Notes under the pieces: generated by a model
Database searches by the model: none
The model's input: the letters and a program-made list of their open reading frames with translations, nothing else
What the model was told of the DNA's origin: nothing
Shown: piece after piece, positions 25,369-33,521 of the stretch
How positions within the stretch are numbered: the first letter of the stretch is position 1
Layout: every line of letters starts with the position of its first letter
Position numbers and translations under genes: made by a program
Assembly: GCA_003605035.1 (NCBI GenBank)
Contig: QZKJ01000046.1
Span: 1-44,574 of the forward strand
Reading direction: 5' to 3'
DNA length: 44,574 bases
From: Desulfurivibrio sp.
GTDB lineage: Bacteria > Desulfobacterota > Desulfobulbia > Desulfobulbales > SURF-16

Positions 25369-27800
25369 TGGAAAAACATGACCACCTGCGGCTCCCACTA
25401 TACAGCGGCAATGTTGAACGCCAGAAAAGAGGTGGTTTTGTTGGTTACAGTTTTCCGGGAGGGAGGGGAAAAGCGGCGTTTTCTCAAGCCGGCAAACAAA
25501 AAGTGGAAACTATCTCTCAATCATTTGCCGAATTGAAGAAAAAATTCGCGGGCCGGATTACCCCGTCTTTAATCTATGAAATCGAAATCAACCAGAGTGT
25601 CTCGCCGGATGCTTTTGAAAACATGCTTGCATCCATGGGAATCCATGTCCTTTCGGTCGCGGAAAACAGAAAAGGTTTCTGGGCGGTTTTCAGCGATGAC
25701 GAGACACTGAGCGTATTCAAAAGAAAGCTTGAAACATACGGTAGTGAAAAAGGCCCCAAATATGACTTTTTCAATGCCATTGATTCCTTTCAGGACATTC
25801 CCAGGGAGAAAAAAATCGGCGAGGGATTAACGGAAAAGCCGTTAGGCGAGACGCCTGAGTTTATCGACATCGAATTATGGCGAATGACCGATCCCCGGAA
25901 AAACGAAAGGTTTATCCATGAGATTAAGGAGACCTACTCCGACCGCAGTCAATTCCGCGTCACCGATACCCTTATATCAAAAACCTTTGTGCTCTTGCGA
26001 GCAAAGCTTTCCGCTCGGGTCTTTGACGAGATTATCGAACTCAAAGAGATCAGCCGGGCTGATCGTCCCAGCCTGCCTCATTTCAATCCCTTCGAATATA
26101 CCCGGCCGGATGTTTCCACAATGGAATTCAATGAACCGGATGGTGCCGCACACGGTATCCTGATCATTGATTCCGGGATTACCACGAATCATCCGATGCT
26201 GGAAAGATGCGTCGGCGGCGAAGAAAATTTTCAGAACGGGGAGGCGGAAATACAAGATACCGTGGGCCACGGCACTGCTGTTGGGGGTTGCGCGGCCTAT
26301 GGCGACATTGAAAAATGTCTGGAAGAGAAAAAATTTACCCCGGCCAACTGGATTTTTCCCGCCAAGGTGTTGTATGCGGAGAGGGATTTTGACGGCAGAG
26401 TTATTGGGTCTCAATATGACCCTGAAAAACTCGTTGAGCATCAACTGAAAGACGCGGTTGAGAGCTTTCTGGCCAACCCGGAATATCACATCAGGGTGGT
26501 CAACATCTCATTGGGAAATAAGAATGAAGTCTGGCATAAACACTATTCCAGGCAACTCCCCCTTGCCGCACTCATTGATGAACTGGCGTTTGACTTTCCC
26601 AATGTCGTTTTTGTGGTATCGGCCGGCAATCAGGACCCGACCGGGTTTTATGAAACGATTGCGGACGTTCAATCTAATTACCCGGTTTATTTTGCCAAGT
26701 GCCCGGATTTTCGCATTATCAATCCGGCCACGGCATCTCTGGCCCTGACCATAGGATCCATAGCCGGCGAGATGCGGATTGAACAGGAACGATATGGCGC
26801 TGAGCAGATAAAAACCGCTATTGCCGATGAGAACCAGCCTTCGCCGTTCACCAGGTCAGGGCTTGGCATTAACGGCATGATAAAGCCGGAGCTTGTCGAA
26901 TATGGCGGCAACCTTATCCTGTATGATAACTATGGGACGATAACCCAGGACAGAGGAGGCAAAATTCCCCTTCTCAATAATCGGACAACAGAAGACATCA
27001 TCCAGTACGATTGCGGCACCAGCTTTGCCGCTCCCAAGGTTGCGCATCTTGCGGGGAAAATCGCCAATCACTTCCCGCAAGGATCAGGCAACTTTATCAA
27101 AAATATGTTGCTCATCGGCGCGGACTATCCAGTTAAGCCAAGCAAGGATTTTTACCAGATCGGCAAACAAAAAGACGCCGACAAAGCCCATCTGGCGGTT
27201 TGCGGTTATGGTCTAAGCAGCTTCGAGCGGGCTGTAAATTCATTCGGTAACAGGGTAGTGCTTTGGGATGAAGGGCGGATCGGGCTGAACCAGATGAAGG
27301 TTTATTCCCTGCATCTTCCCGATATTTTCTTTTCCGAGCCAGGCAGGAAGAGAATACTCGTTACCCTCACCTTTAATCCTGAGACACGGCTGACCCGTGG
27401 TGACAGCTATCTCGGAAACCGAATGGAATTTCATCTGTTCCATTCAATCAACCCGCAGACACTGATCGAAAAATATGGCGTTATTAACGAACAGGCGGAA
27501 CAGGCCGGGGTTCCGGAGGGTTTGAAAAAGTTTGAAATTGACTTCTTTCCCGGCGGCAACACAAGAAAAGCCGGATGCCATCAAAAGGCATGGAAAGAGT
27601 ATAAGCGGGACCCGAAAAACAGACCAGTAGCCCCGGTTTCACTTGTCCTTCTGAATTTCAACAAATGGATTACCGATGAATCCAGGTTGCAGGACTACTG
27701 CATCGCTGTAACCTTTGAGCATGAGAAAGAAAATCGTCTATACGCTAAAATAAGAACGAGTATCCAAACACGGGTTCGGGCCGAGGCCATGTCAAGGTAA
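25368..27800 (+). CDS. ietS: Subtilisin-like (S8) protease of an IetAS-type defence pair
   Basis: This 810-residue protein has a long N-terminal region (about 1-255). The S8 domain follows, with a complete catalytic set: Asp268 in ILIIDSGIT, His301 in VGHGTAVGG, Asn421 in VVSAGNQ (oxyanion hole) and Ser552 in CGTSFAAP. A C-terminal domain (about 620-810) is rich in beta strands. No signal peptide is seen, so it acts inside the cell. It is translationally coupled to the AAA+ ATPase and followed 8 nt later by hsdR. In IetAS systems the ATPase and protease are both needed for phage defence; how phage is sensed is not known to me. Confidence 0.9.
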   Translation: MEKHDHLRLPLYSGNVERQKRGGFVGYSFPGGRGKAAFSQAGKQKVETISQSFAELKKKFAGRITPSLIYEIEINQSVSPDAFENMLASMGIHVLSVAENRKGFWAVFSDDETLSVFKRKLETYGSEKGPKYDFFNAIDSFQDIPREKKIGEGLTEKPLGETPEFIDIELWRMTDPRKNERFIHEIKETYSDRSQFRVTDTLISKTFVLLRAKLSARVFDEIIELKEISRADRPSLPHFNPFEYTRPDVSTMEFNEPDGAAHGILIIDSGITTNHPMLERCVGGEENFQNGEAEIQDTVGHGTAVGGCAAYGDIEKCLEEKKFTPANWIFPAKVLYAERDFDGRVIGSQYDPEKLVEHQLKDAVESFLANPEYHIRVVNISLGNKNEVWHKHYSRQLPLAALIDELAFDFPNVVFVVSAGNQDPTGFYETIADVQSNYPVYFAKCPDFRIINPATASLALTIGSIAGEMRIEQERYGAEQIKTAIADENQPSPFTRSGLGINGMIKPELVEYGGNLILYDNYGTITQDRGGKIPLLNNRTTEDIIQYDCGTSFAAPKVAHLAGKIANHFPQGSGNFIKNMLLIGADYPVKPSKDFYQIGKQKDADKAHLAVCGYGLSSFERAVNSFGNRVVLWDEGRIGLNQMKVYSLHLPDIFFSEPGRKRILVTLTFNPETRLTRGDSYLGNRMEFHLFHSINPQTLIEKYGVINEQAEQAGVPEGLKKFEIDFFPGGNTRKAGCHQKAWKEYKRDPKNRPVAPVSLVLLNFNKWITDESRLQDYCIAVTFEHEKENRLYAKIRTSIQTRVRAEAMSR

Positions 27801-27808
27801 ACGCGCAT

Positions 27809-30800
27809 ATGAACAAAATCACCGAATCCGTCATCGAAAAATTTACCATCGAATTGCTGGAAAAAAGCGGCTACCAGTATCTCGATGGTCCTTCCATTGC
27901 GCCGGACAGCGACACCCCGGAGCGGGAATCGTTTGAGGATGTTCTTCTTCTGGACCGGCTGCGGGAGGCGGCGGGCAGAATCAATCCATCAGTCCCCCCT
28001 TCCGGTCGGGAAGATGCCATTAATCAACTTCGGCGAATCTCGTCTCCGGAACTGATCGGAGGCAATGAGGCTTTTCACCGGCTGCTCACCGAGGGTATCA
28101 AGGTCACCCTCCAAAAAGATGGCCAAAGCCGGGGTGACCTGGTCTGGCTCGTTGATTTCAAGAACCCCGAGAACAACGACTTCCTGGCGGTCAACCAATT
28201 TACGGTGATCGAAAACAATATCAATAAGCGGCCGGATATTATTCTTTTTGTTAATGGTCTGCCGCTCGTTGTCATTGAACTCAAAAACCCGACCGATGAA
28301 AACGCCACGATCAACTCCGCTTTCAAACAGCTCCAGACTTATAAACACGCGATCCCCAGCCTGTTCACCTATAACGGAATATTGATAATCTCGGACGGTC
28401 TCGAAGCCAAAGCCGGTTCCATTTCCGCGGGACTCACCCGTTTCATGGCCTGGAAGACCGCGGACGGCAAAGTCGAATCTTCGCCACTCATCGGCCAGTT
28501 GGAAACGTTGGTCAAGGGCATGCTTGATAGGAAAACCCTGCTGGATTTGATCCGTCACTTTATTGTTTTTGAAAAATCAAAAAAAGAAGAAAAGGTGAAT
28601 GGCGAAGCCAAAGAAGGTGCCATGGGGTGCAAGGAGACCGGGGTTATTTCCATCCAGACAGTGAAAAAGCTTGCCTCCTATCACCAATATTATGCGGTCA
28701 ACCGCGCTGTCGAATCGACCTTGCGGGCCTCCGGTTACCGACAGGAACATAAAGAAGACTTGTTTGACGGGCTTGAGACAAGAGAATCGCCGGCAAGCTA
28801 TGGCCTGACAGGCGTGGAAATCCAACCCAGAGGCGACCGGAAAGGCGGCGTGGTCTGGCATACTCAGGGAAGCGGCAAATCCCTGTCCATGGTTTTTTAT
28901 ACGGGTAAAATTGTTCTTGCCATGGATAACCCTACCGTGGTGATTATCACGGACCGCAACGACCTGGACGACCAACTGTTCGATACCTTTGCAGCCTCCA
29001 AGCAACTTCTCAGGCAGGACCCGGTGCAGGCTGAAGACCGGGGACACTTGAAAGAGCTTCTCAAGGTGGCCTCCGGCGGCGTGGTTTTCACCACTATCCA
29101 GAAATTTCAACCGGAGGAAGGCAATGTATACGAGACGCTTTCTGAGCGGGAAAACATTATTGTTATTGCCGACGAAGCTCACCGGACCCAGTACGGATTC
29201 AAGGCCAAGACCATCGATGATCGGGACCGGGAAGGGAACGTCATCGGCAAAAAGGTAGTGTATGGGTTTGCCAAATATATGCGCGATGCGCTGCCTCGGG
29301 CCACCTATCTTGGCTTCACCGGCACGCCCATTGAGAGTACCGATGTCAACACTCCGGCTGTTTTCGGCAACTACGTCGATATCTACGACATTGCCCAGGC
29401 GGTAGAAGATGGGGCAACGGTCAGGATCTTCTATGAAAGCAGGCTGGCAAAAATATCCTTAAGTGCGGAGGGGAAAAGACTTGTTGCCGAACTGGATGAA
29501 GAGCTTGATCAGGAAGAACTTACCGAAACGCAAAAAGCCAAAGCAAAATGGACCCAACTCGAAGCGCTTATCGGCAGTGAAGGCCGGGTAAAACAGGTGG
29601 CGCAGGATATTATCGATCATTTTACCTTGCGACAGGAGGTTGTTGAAGGCAAGGCCATGATTGTCGCCATGTCCCGCCGCATTGCCGCCGAACTCTATAA
29701 GGAAATTATCAGAATCAAACCGGAGTGGCATAGCGGTGACCTGAAAAAAGGCGTGATCAAAGTGGTCATGACCTCGGCATCCGCTGACGGTCCTGAAATA
29801 GCAAAACATCACACGACTAAAGATCAACGCAGGGTTTTAGCTGATAGAATGAAGGACCCGGAAGACGAACTCAAACTCGTCATTGTCCGCGACATGTGGC
29901 TGACCGGATTTGATGTTCCTTCCCTGCATACCCTTTACATCGACAAGCCGATGCAAGGCCACAATCTGATGCAGGCTATCGCCAGAGTAAACCGGGTTTA
30001 TAAAGACAAGCCCGGCGGTTTGGTGGTGGACTACCTCGGCATTGCCTCGGAACTGAAAAAAGCGTTGTCATTTTACTCGGACAGCGGCGGCAAGGGTGAT
30101 CCAGCCATAACCCAGGAAAAAGCCGTGCAGATGATGTTGGAAAAATTAGAAATTGTCTCCCAAATGTTTCACGGATTTGCCTATGAAGAGTATTTCGGGG
30201 CTGACACCGGGACTAAACTTTCCATGATTCTTGCAGCCGAAGAACATATCCTGGGCCTTGAAAACGGCAAAAAACGCTATATCAACGAAGTGACTGCCCT
30301 GTCGCGGGCATTTGCCATCGCCATTCCTCATGAACAGGCTCTCGATATAAAAGATGAGGCTGCTTTTCTTCAGGCGGTCAAGGCACGACTGGCAAAATTC
30401 GATGACGCAGGTGCTGGAAAAACGGACCAAGAGGTTGAAACGGCAATCCGCCAGGTGATTGACAAAGCCCTGGTTACGGAGCAAGTCATTGATGTCTTTG
30501 ACGCTGCCGGGATAAAAAAACCGGACATTTCCATTCTTTCAGAAGAGTTCCTTCTGGAAGTAAAAAACATGGAGCATAAAAATATTGCCCTGGAGGTCCT
30601 GAAAAAACTTATTAATGATGAGATAAAGGCACGGATCAAAAAAAACCTGATCCAGGGTAGATCCTTGATGGAAATGCTTGAAGACTCCATCAAGCGATAC
30701 CACAATAAGATCATCACCGCCGCCGAAGTCATTGAAGAGTTGATTGCCCTTGGAAAAGATATCAGGCAGATGGATAAAGAACCCGAGCAGTTGGGTTTGT

Positions 30801-31087
30801 CGGAGCTTGAGTATGCCTTCTATACGGCAATCGCCAATAATGCCAGCGCCCGGGAGGTGATGGCCAAGGACAAACTGCGAGAGCTTGCCGTTGTTCTGTT
30901 TGAACGTGTCAGGGAAAACGCCTCCATCGACTGGACTATCAAGGAAAGCGTCAAGGCGAAATTGAAAGTTATTGTAAAAAGAACACTACGGCAGTATGGC
31001 TACCCGCCCGATATGCAAAAACTGGCTACTGAGACTGTTCTGAAACAGGCGGAGATGATCGCAGAAGAGATTGCGCAGAAATATTAG
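27809..31087 (+). CDS. hsdR: Type I restriction endonuclease subunit R
   Basis: This 1092-residue HsdR is the ATP-driven translocase and nuclease of the type I complex. The PD-(D/E)xK nuclease is visible as Asp143 in RPDIILF and Glu157-x-Lys159 in VIELKN. The helicase motor has Walker A HTQGSGKS (351-358), DEAH at 455-458 and later motifs such as YLGFTGTPI and a MQAIARVNR segment. The C-terminal region is helical and contacts the M2S core. Length is normal and no frameshift is seen. It completes the hsdM-hsdS set but is separated from hsdS by three other defence genes, about 4.2 kb. Confidence 0.97.
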   Translation: MNKITESVIEKFTIELLEKSGYQYLDGPSIAPDSDTPERESFEDVLLLDRLREAAGRINPSVPPSGREDAINQLRRISSPELIGGNEAFHRLLTEGIKVTLQKDGQSRGDLVWLVDFKNPENNDFLAVNQFTVIENNINKRPDIILFVNGLPLVVIELKNPTDENATINSAFKQLQTYKHAIPSLFTYNGILIISDGLEAKAGSISAGLTRFMAWKTADGKVESSPLIGQLETLVKGMLDRKTLLDLIRHFIVFEKSKKEEKVNGEAKEGAMGCKETGVISIQTVKKLASYHQYYAVNRAVESTLRASGYRQEHKEDLFDGLETRESPASYGLTGVEIQPRGDRKGGVVWHTQGSGKSLSMVFYTGKIVLAMDNPTVVIITDRNDLDDQLFDTFAASKQLLRQDPVQAEDRGHLKELLKVASGGVVFTTIQKFQPEEGNVYETLSERENIIVIADEAHRTQYGFKAKTIDDRDREGNVIGKKVVYGFAKYMRDALPRATYLGFTGTPIESTDVNTPAVFGNYVDIYDIAQAVEDGATVRIFYESRLAKISLSAEGKRLVAELDEELDQEELTETQKAKAKWTQLEALIGSEGRVKQVAQDIIDHFTLRQEVVEGKAMIVAMSRRIAAELYKEIIRIKPEWHSGDLKKGVIKVVMTSASADGPEIAKHHTTKDQRRVLADRMKDPEDELKLVIVRDMWLTGFDVPSLHTLYIDKPMQGHNLMQAIARVNRVYKDKPGGLVVDYLGIASELKKALSFYSDSGGKGDPAITQEKAVQMMLEKLEIVSQMFHGFAYEEYFGADTGTKLSMILAAEEHILGLENGKKRYINEVTALSRAFAIAIPHEQALDIKDEAAFLQAVKARLAKFDDAGAGKTDQEVETAIRQVIDKALVTEQVIDVFDAAGIKKPDISILSEEFLLEVKNMEHKNIALEVLKKLINDEIKARIKKNLIQGRSLMEMLEDSIKRYHNKIITAAEVIEELIALGKDIRQMDKEPEQLGLSELEYAFYTAIANNASAREVMAKDKLRELAVVLFERVRENASIDWTIKESVKAKLKVIVKRTLRQYGYPPDMQKLATETVLKQAEMIAEEIAQKY

Positions 31088-31174
31088 ACATTGAATAACT
31101 AAGGCGGATTTATTTTTCATGCGCTGGGCGGTGAATTTCATCTGTGATAAAAATACAAAAAACAAATTGGAATA

Positions 31175-31441
31175 ATGATTTCCATCGAAAACCTTCAGAA
31201 ACGTATAGCCACCGGCGAAGACCGTTCCCACCAGTTCAAGGCCGATATCCGCAATGCGGAATCCCTGGCCTCGGAGCTTGCGGCCTTTGCCAATTCCGAG
31301 GGTGGAACGCTGTTTACCGGCGTGGCAGATGACGGTTTCGTTCCAGGACTAACCAGAAAGGACGTGAGCCGGATCAACCAACTTATCAGCAATGCGGAAA
31401 GTAACCTGATTCGCACCATCCGCGAGGCCCTGAAACGATGA
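31175..31441 (+). pseudogene. Truncated AlbA_2 (Schlafen-type) N-terminal fragment
   Basis: This 88-residue ORF matches the start of AlbA_2 DNA-binding proteins: QFKADIRNAESLASELAAFA followed by NSEGGTLFTGVADDG and VSRINQLISNA. The rest of the usual protein of several hundred residues is missing. After residue about 75 the sequence changes to SNLIRTIREALKR, which does not look like the family, and the stop overlaps the next start (ATGA). The likely history is deletion that fused the fragment to the tail of another ORF, perhaps an antitoxin of the kinase downstream. The hybrid has an intact frame and could still be expressed. Confidence 0.65.
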
Positions 31442-31968
31442 AATCGCATAATCAGAAGAAAATCATCATCATTGCGGGGCCGAACGGGGCCGGCAAAACC
31501 ACCTTTGCTGAGGAGTTTCTGCCCAGGGAGGCCAACTGCCCGATTTTCGTCAATGCGGATCTGATTGCCGCAGGGCTCGCTCCCTTTGATCCGGACCGGG
31601 CCGCCTTCAAGGCCGGACGCCTGATGCTTACTGAGATTACTGAATACGCCCGGCGGGGGGAGAGTTTTGCCTTCGAAACCACGCTGAGCGGACGGGGATA
31701 TGCTCGCCTGATTCCTGCCTGGCGTGCGGACGGCTATATGGTGAAGCTTTTCTTCCTGCGTCTTACCTCGCCGGAGCTCGCCATTGCCCGAGTCCGACAG
31801 CGAGTTATTGAGGGTGGACATAATGTGCCGGAAGCGACTATCCGCCGCCGGTTTTCGGCTGGCTGGCGTAATTTTGAGGAAATCTATCGGTCCATCGCCA
31901 ATGAATGGGCATTGTACGAGAACTCGGGTCCGTTTCCCCTGCTTCTCGAAGAAGGAGGTCATCCATGA
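31438..31968 (+). CDS. Zeta-toxin-like P-loop kinase
   Basis: This 176-residue protein has Walker A AGPNGAGKTTFA (about 13-24), NADLIAAGL with Asp41, and FAFETTLSGRGYARLIP (78-94). These match the zeta-toxin and COG4185 family of small kinases. Characterised zeta toxins phosphorylate UDP-N-acetylglucosamine; this stand-alone subgroup is less defined. It overlaps the AlbA_2 fragment at ATGA and the next small gene at ATGA, forming a compact three-gene unit like a toxin-antitoxin module. Length is normal for the subgroup. The toxic activity is inferred. Confidence 0.82.
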   Translation: MKSHNQKKIIIIAGPNGAGKTTFAEEFLPREANCPIFVNADLIAAGLAPFDPDRAAFKAGRLMLTEITEYARRGESFAFETTLSGRGYARLIPAWRADGYMVKLFFLRLTSPELAIARVRQRVIEGGHNVPEATIRRRFSAGWRNFEEIYRSIANEWALYENSGPFPLLLEEGGHP

Positions 31969-32147
31969 GTAAGAAAGCCGCTGATGCGCTCGACAAGAAC
32001 AAAACCCGCGACCCTGATTTCATCAATGCGGAAGTTGCCATGAAACGCGCCGCACAAAAGGCCAGGGAAAAGGCCAAGAGGGCGGGGTCCGGGGTGGCGG
32101 TCTTCAAGGATGGCAAGATTGTGGAAGAGCATCCGACCAATTCTTGA
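31965..32147 (+). CDS. Small Lys/Ala-rich partner of the zeta-like kinase
   Basis: This 60-residue basic protein (SKKAADALDKNK at the start, then KRAAQKAREKAKRAGSG, ending in a GKIVEEHP segment) is translated from ATG 31965. An excellent GAAGGAGG lies at 31951-31958, and the start overlaps the kinase stop. Small proteins of this kind commonly accompany COG4185 kinases. It may be the antitoxin or a DNA-binding partner. No defined domain is recognised. Confidence 0.65.
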   Translation: MSKKAADALDKNKTRDPDFINAEVAMKRAAQKAREKAKRAGSGVAVFKDGKIVEEHPTNS

Positions 32148-32355
32148 TGGCATCGCAAAAACTCGCCAACTGCTTCGTTGCTGCCGGCTTTTCCCCCTGG
32201 AACCCGAAATCATTGAATGTCTGGACAGGATTATACGTAAAACCAGGGACCGGTCGGTCGCGGTGACGGCGCTGAATGTGCAGGTGAAAGCCGACGTTAT
32301 TAATGAGTTTGAGGCGCTGGCGAGAATTGACGATTGGCGAGAAGAAAACTCGTGA
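32110..32355 (+). CDS. Possible small ORF or gene remnant
   Basis: An 81-residue open frame overlaps the end of the previous gene by 38 nt. Its second half (about PLEPEIIECLDRIIRKTRDR and ADVINEFEALARIDDW) looks protein-like, while the first part is read in the shadow of the preceding gene and has no Shine-Dalgarno. It is most likely the tail of a lost gene at the right edge of the defence island. No family is recognised. Confidence 0.3.
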   Translation: MARLWKSIRPILDGIAKTRQLLRCCRLFPLEPEIIECLDRIIRKTRDRSVAVTALNVQVKADVINEFEALARIDDWREENS

Positions 32356-32436
32356 TGGGATGAGCATCGATTTGGAGAAATCTCCTGCTTTGTGCTACAA
32401 CTATTTCATGGAAGTGTCACATGGGCAGGAGGTTTG

Positions 32437-33483
32437 ATGATCGACAAACACAAACGGGGCAGGCATACGCTGTACCTGGCGCTCTGCCTGCTGTTCTATG
32501 TTACGGCCGTGCTGGCCTACACCATCTGGTCCAACCATCGTCACCGGCACATCGTGCTGGAGGAGATTGACCAGCAGCTGCTGCTGGCGGCCAGGGCCCT
32601 GCAATTCATGCTCGCCCCGGATTTCCACGACCGGGCCATTGGGCCTGATTCCATCTCCTTTGCGGAAGAGCTGCAGAACCGCAAAAGGATCAGCGGCTAC
32701 GCGGATGATACCGATTTCACCTACGTCTACACCCTGGTGGAACAGGAGGGCAGATTCTATTTCTCCGCCCCCACGGTCACCGCGGAGGAGGCCAAAGAGA
32801 GGAAGTCCTGGTATTTCTATCCCTATGAGGACGTGCCGGCCGGTTTCGTCGAGGCCTGGCGGGAGAAAAAGACGGTGTTTGTCAATTACGAGGACCAGTG
32901 GGGCCGCTTCCGCTCCGTCGCCCTGCCCCGGACCTCGCCGGGCGGCAGGACCTATCTGGCCTGCGCCGATTATCAGATCACCGATATGGACGCCCTGCTG
33001 CGGCATGACCTGATCATCTCCATGCTTACGGCCGTCTACTTCTTTTGCGGCTCCCTGCCGTTTATTCTCTTTTTCAGGAATTTTTTCCGCTCCTATAACG
33101 CCGAGCTGCAGACCATCAACGCGGCATTGACGGAACACAAGGCCCATCTGGAGGAGGTGGTGCTCGAACGGACCCGCAAGCTGCAGGCGGCCTATGACCG
33201 GCTGGCCGGCGAACTGGTGGAGCGCCGGCGCATCGAGGCTGATCTGCAGGAAAAAAAGAACAGCCTGGAGGCGGCCCTGGCCCAGGTGAAGACGCTGAGC
33301 GGTTTTCTGCCCATCTGTTCCTCCTGCAGGAAGATCCGCGATGATAAAGGATACTGGCAGCAGATCGAGACCTATGTACGGGAACACTCGGATGCGCAGT
33401 TCAGCCACAGCGTCTGCCCTGACTGCGCCCGCAGCATCTATCCGGATCTGGATTTCGACGAAATCGAGAAGCAGGTCATCTGA
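32437..33483 (+). CDS. Membrane sensor-like protein with C-terminal zinc-ribbon-like tail
   Basis: This 348-residue protein has a first membrane helix (about 10-32), an extracytoplasmic domain (about 33-190) and a second helix (about 195-217). A cytoplasmic coiled coil follows (about 225-285, including VVLERTRKLQAAYDRLAGEL). The tail has two Cys pairs, PICSSCRKIRDD and SVCPDCARSIYPD. That tail is common at the end of sensor kinases and PAS proteins in related bacteria, yet here no kinase, cyclase or HAMP-effector domain is seen. ATG 32437 is chosen for the AGGAGG at about 32428. It may sense an external signal and pass it to a separate partner. Confidence 0.75.
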   Translation: MIDKHKRGRHTLYLALCLLFYVTAVLAYTIWSNHRHRHIVLEEIDQQLLLAARALQFMLAPDFHDRAIGPDSISFAEELQNRKRISGYADDTDFTYVYTLVEQEGRFYFSAPTVTAEEAKERKSWYFYPYEDVPAGFVEAWREKKTVFVNYEDQWGRFRSVALPRTSPGGRTYLACADYQITDMDALLRHDLIISMLTAVYFFCGSLPFILFFRNFFRSYNAELQTINAALTEHKAHLEEVVLERTRKLQAAYDRLAGELVERRRIEADLQEKKNSLEAALAQVKTLSGFLPICSSCRKIRDDKGYWQQIETYVREHSDAQFSHSVCPDCARSIYPDLDFDEIEKQVI

Positions 33484-33521
33484 AAGGATTGATCAGGCGG
33501 GCATGGCCGCCTGCGGCCTGT

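Noticed and set aside
32147..32266. Short frame starting TGATG after the 60-residue basic protein
   Set aside because: It has about 39 residues, no Shine-Dalgarno and no protein-like pattern.
33494..33513. 7-bp hairpin between the convergent membrane-sensor and lon genes as a bidirectional terminator
   Set aside because: CAGGCGG/CCGCCTG pairs well, but neither side has a T-run; it may be chance in GC-rich DNA.
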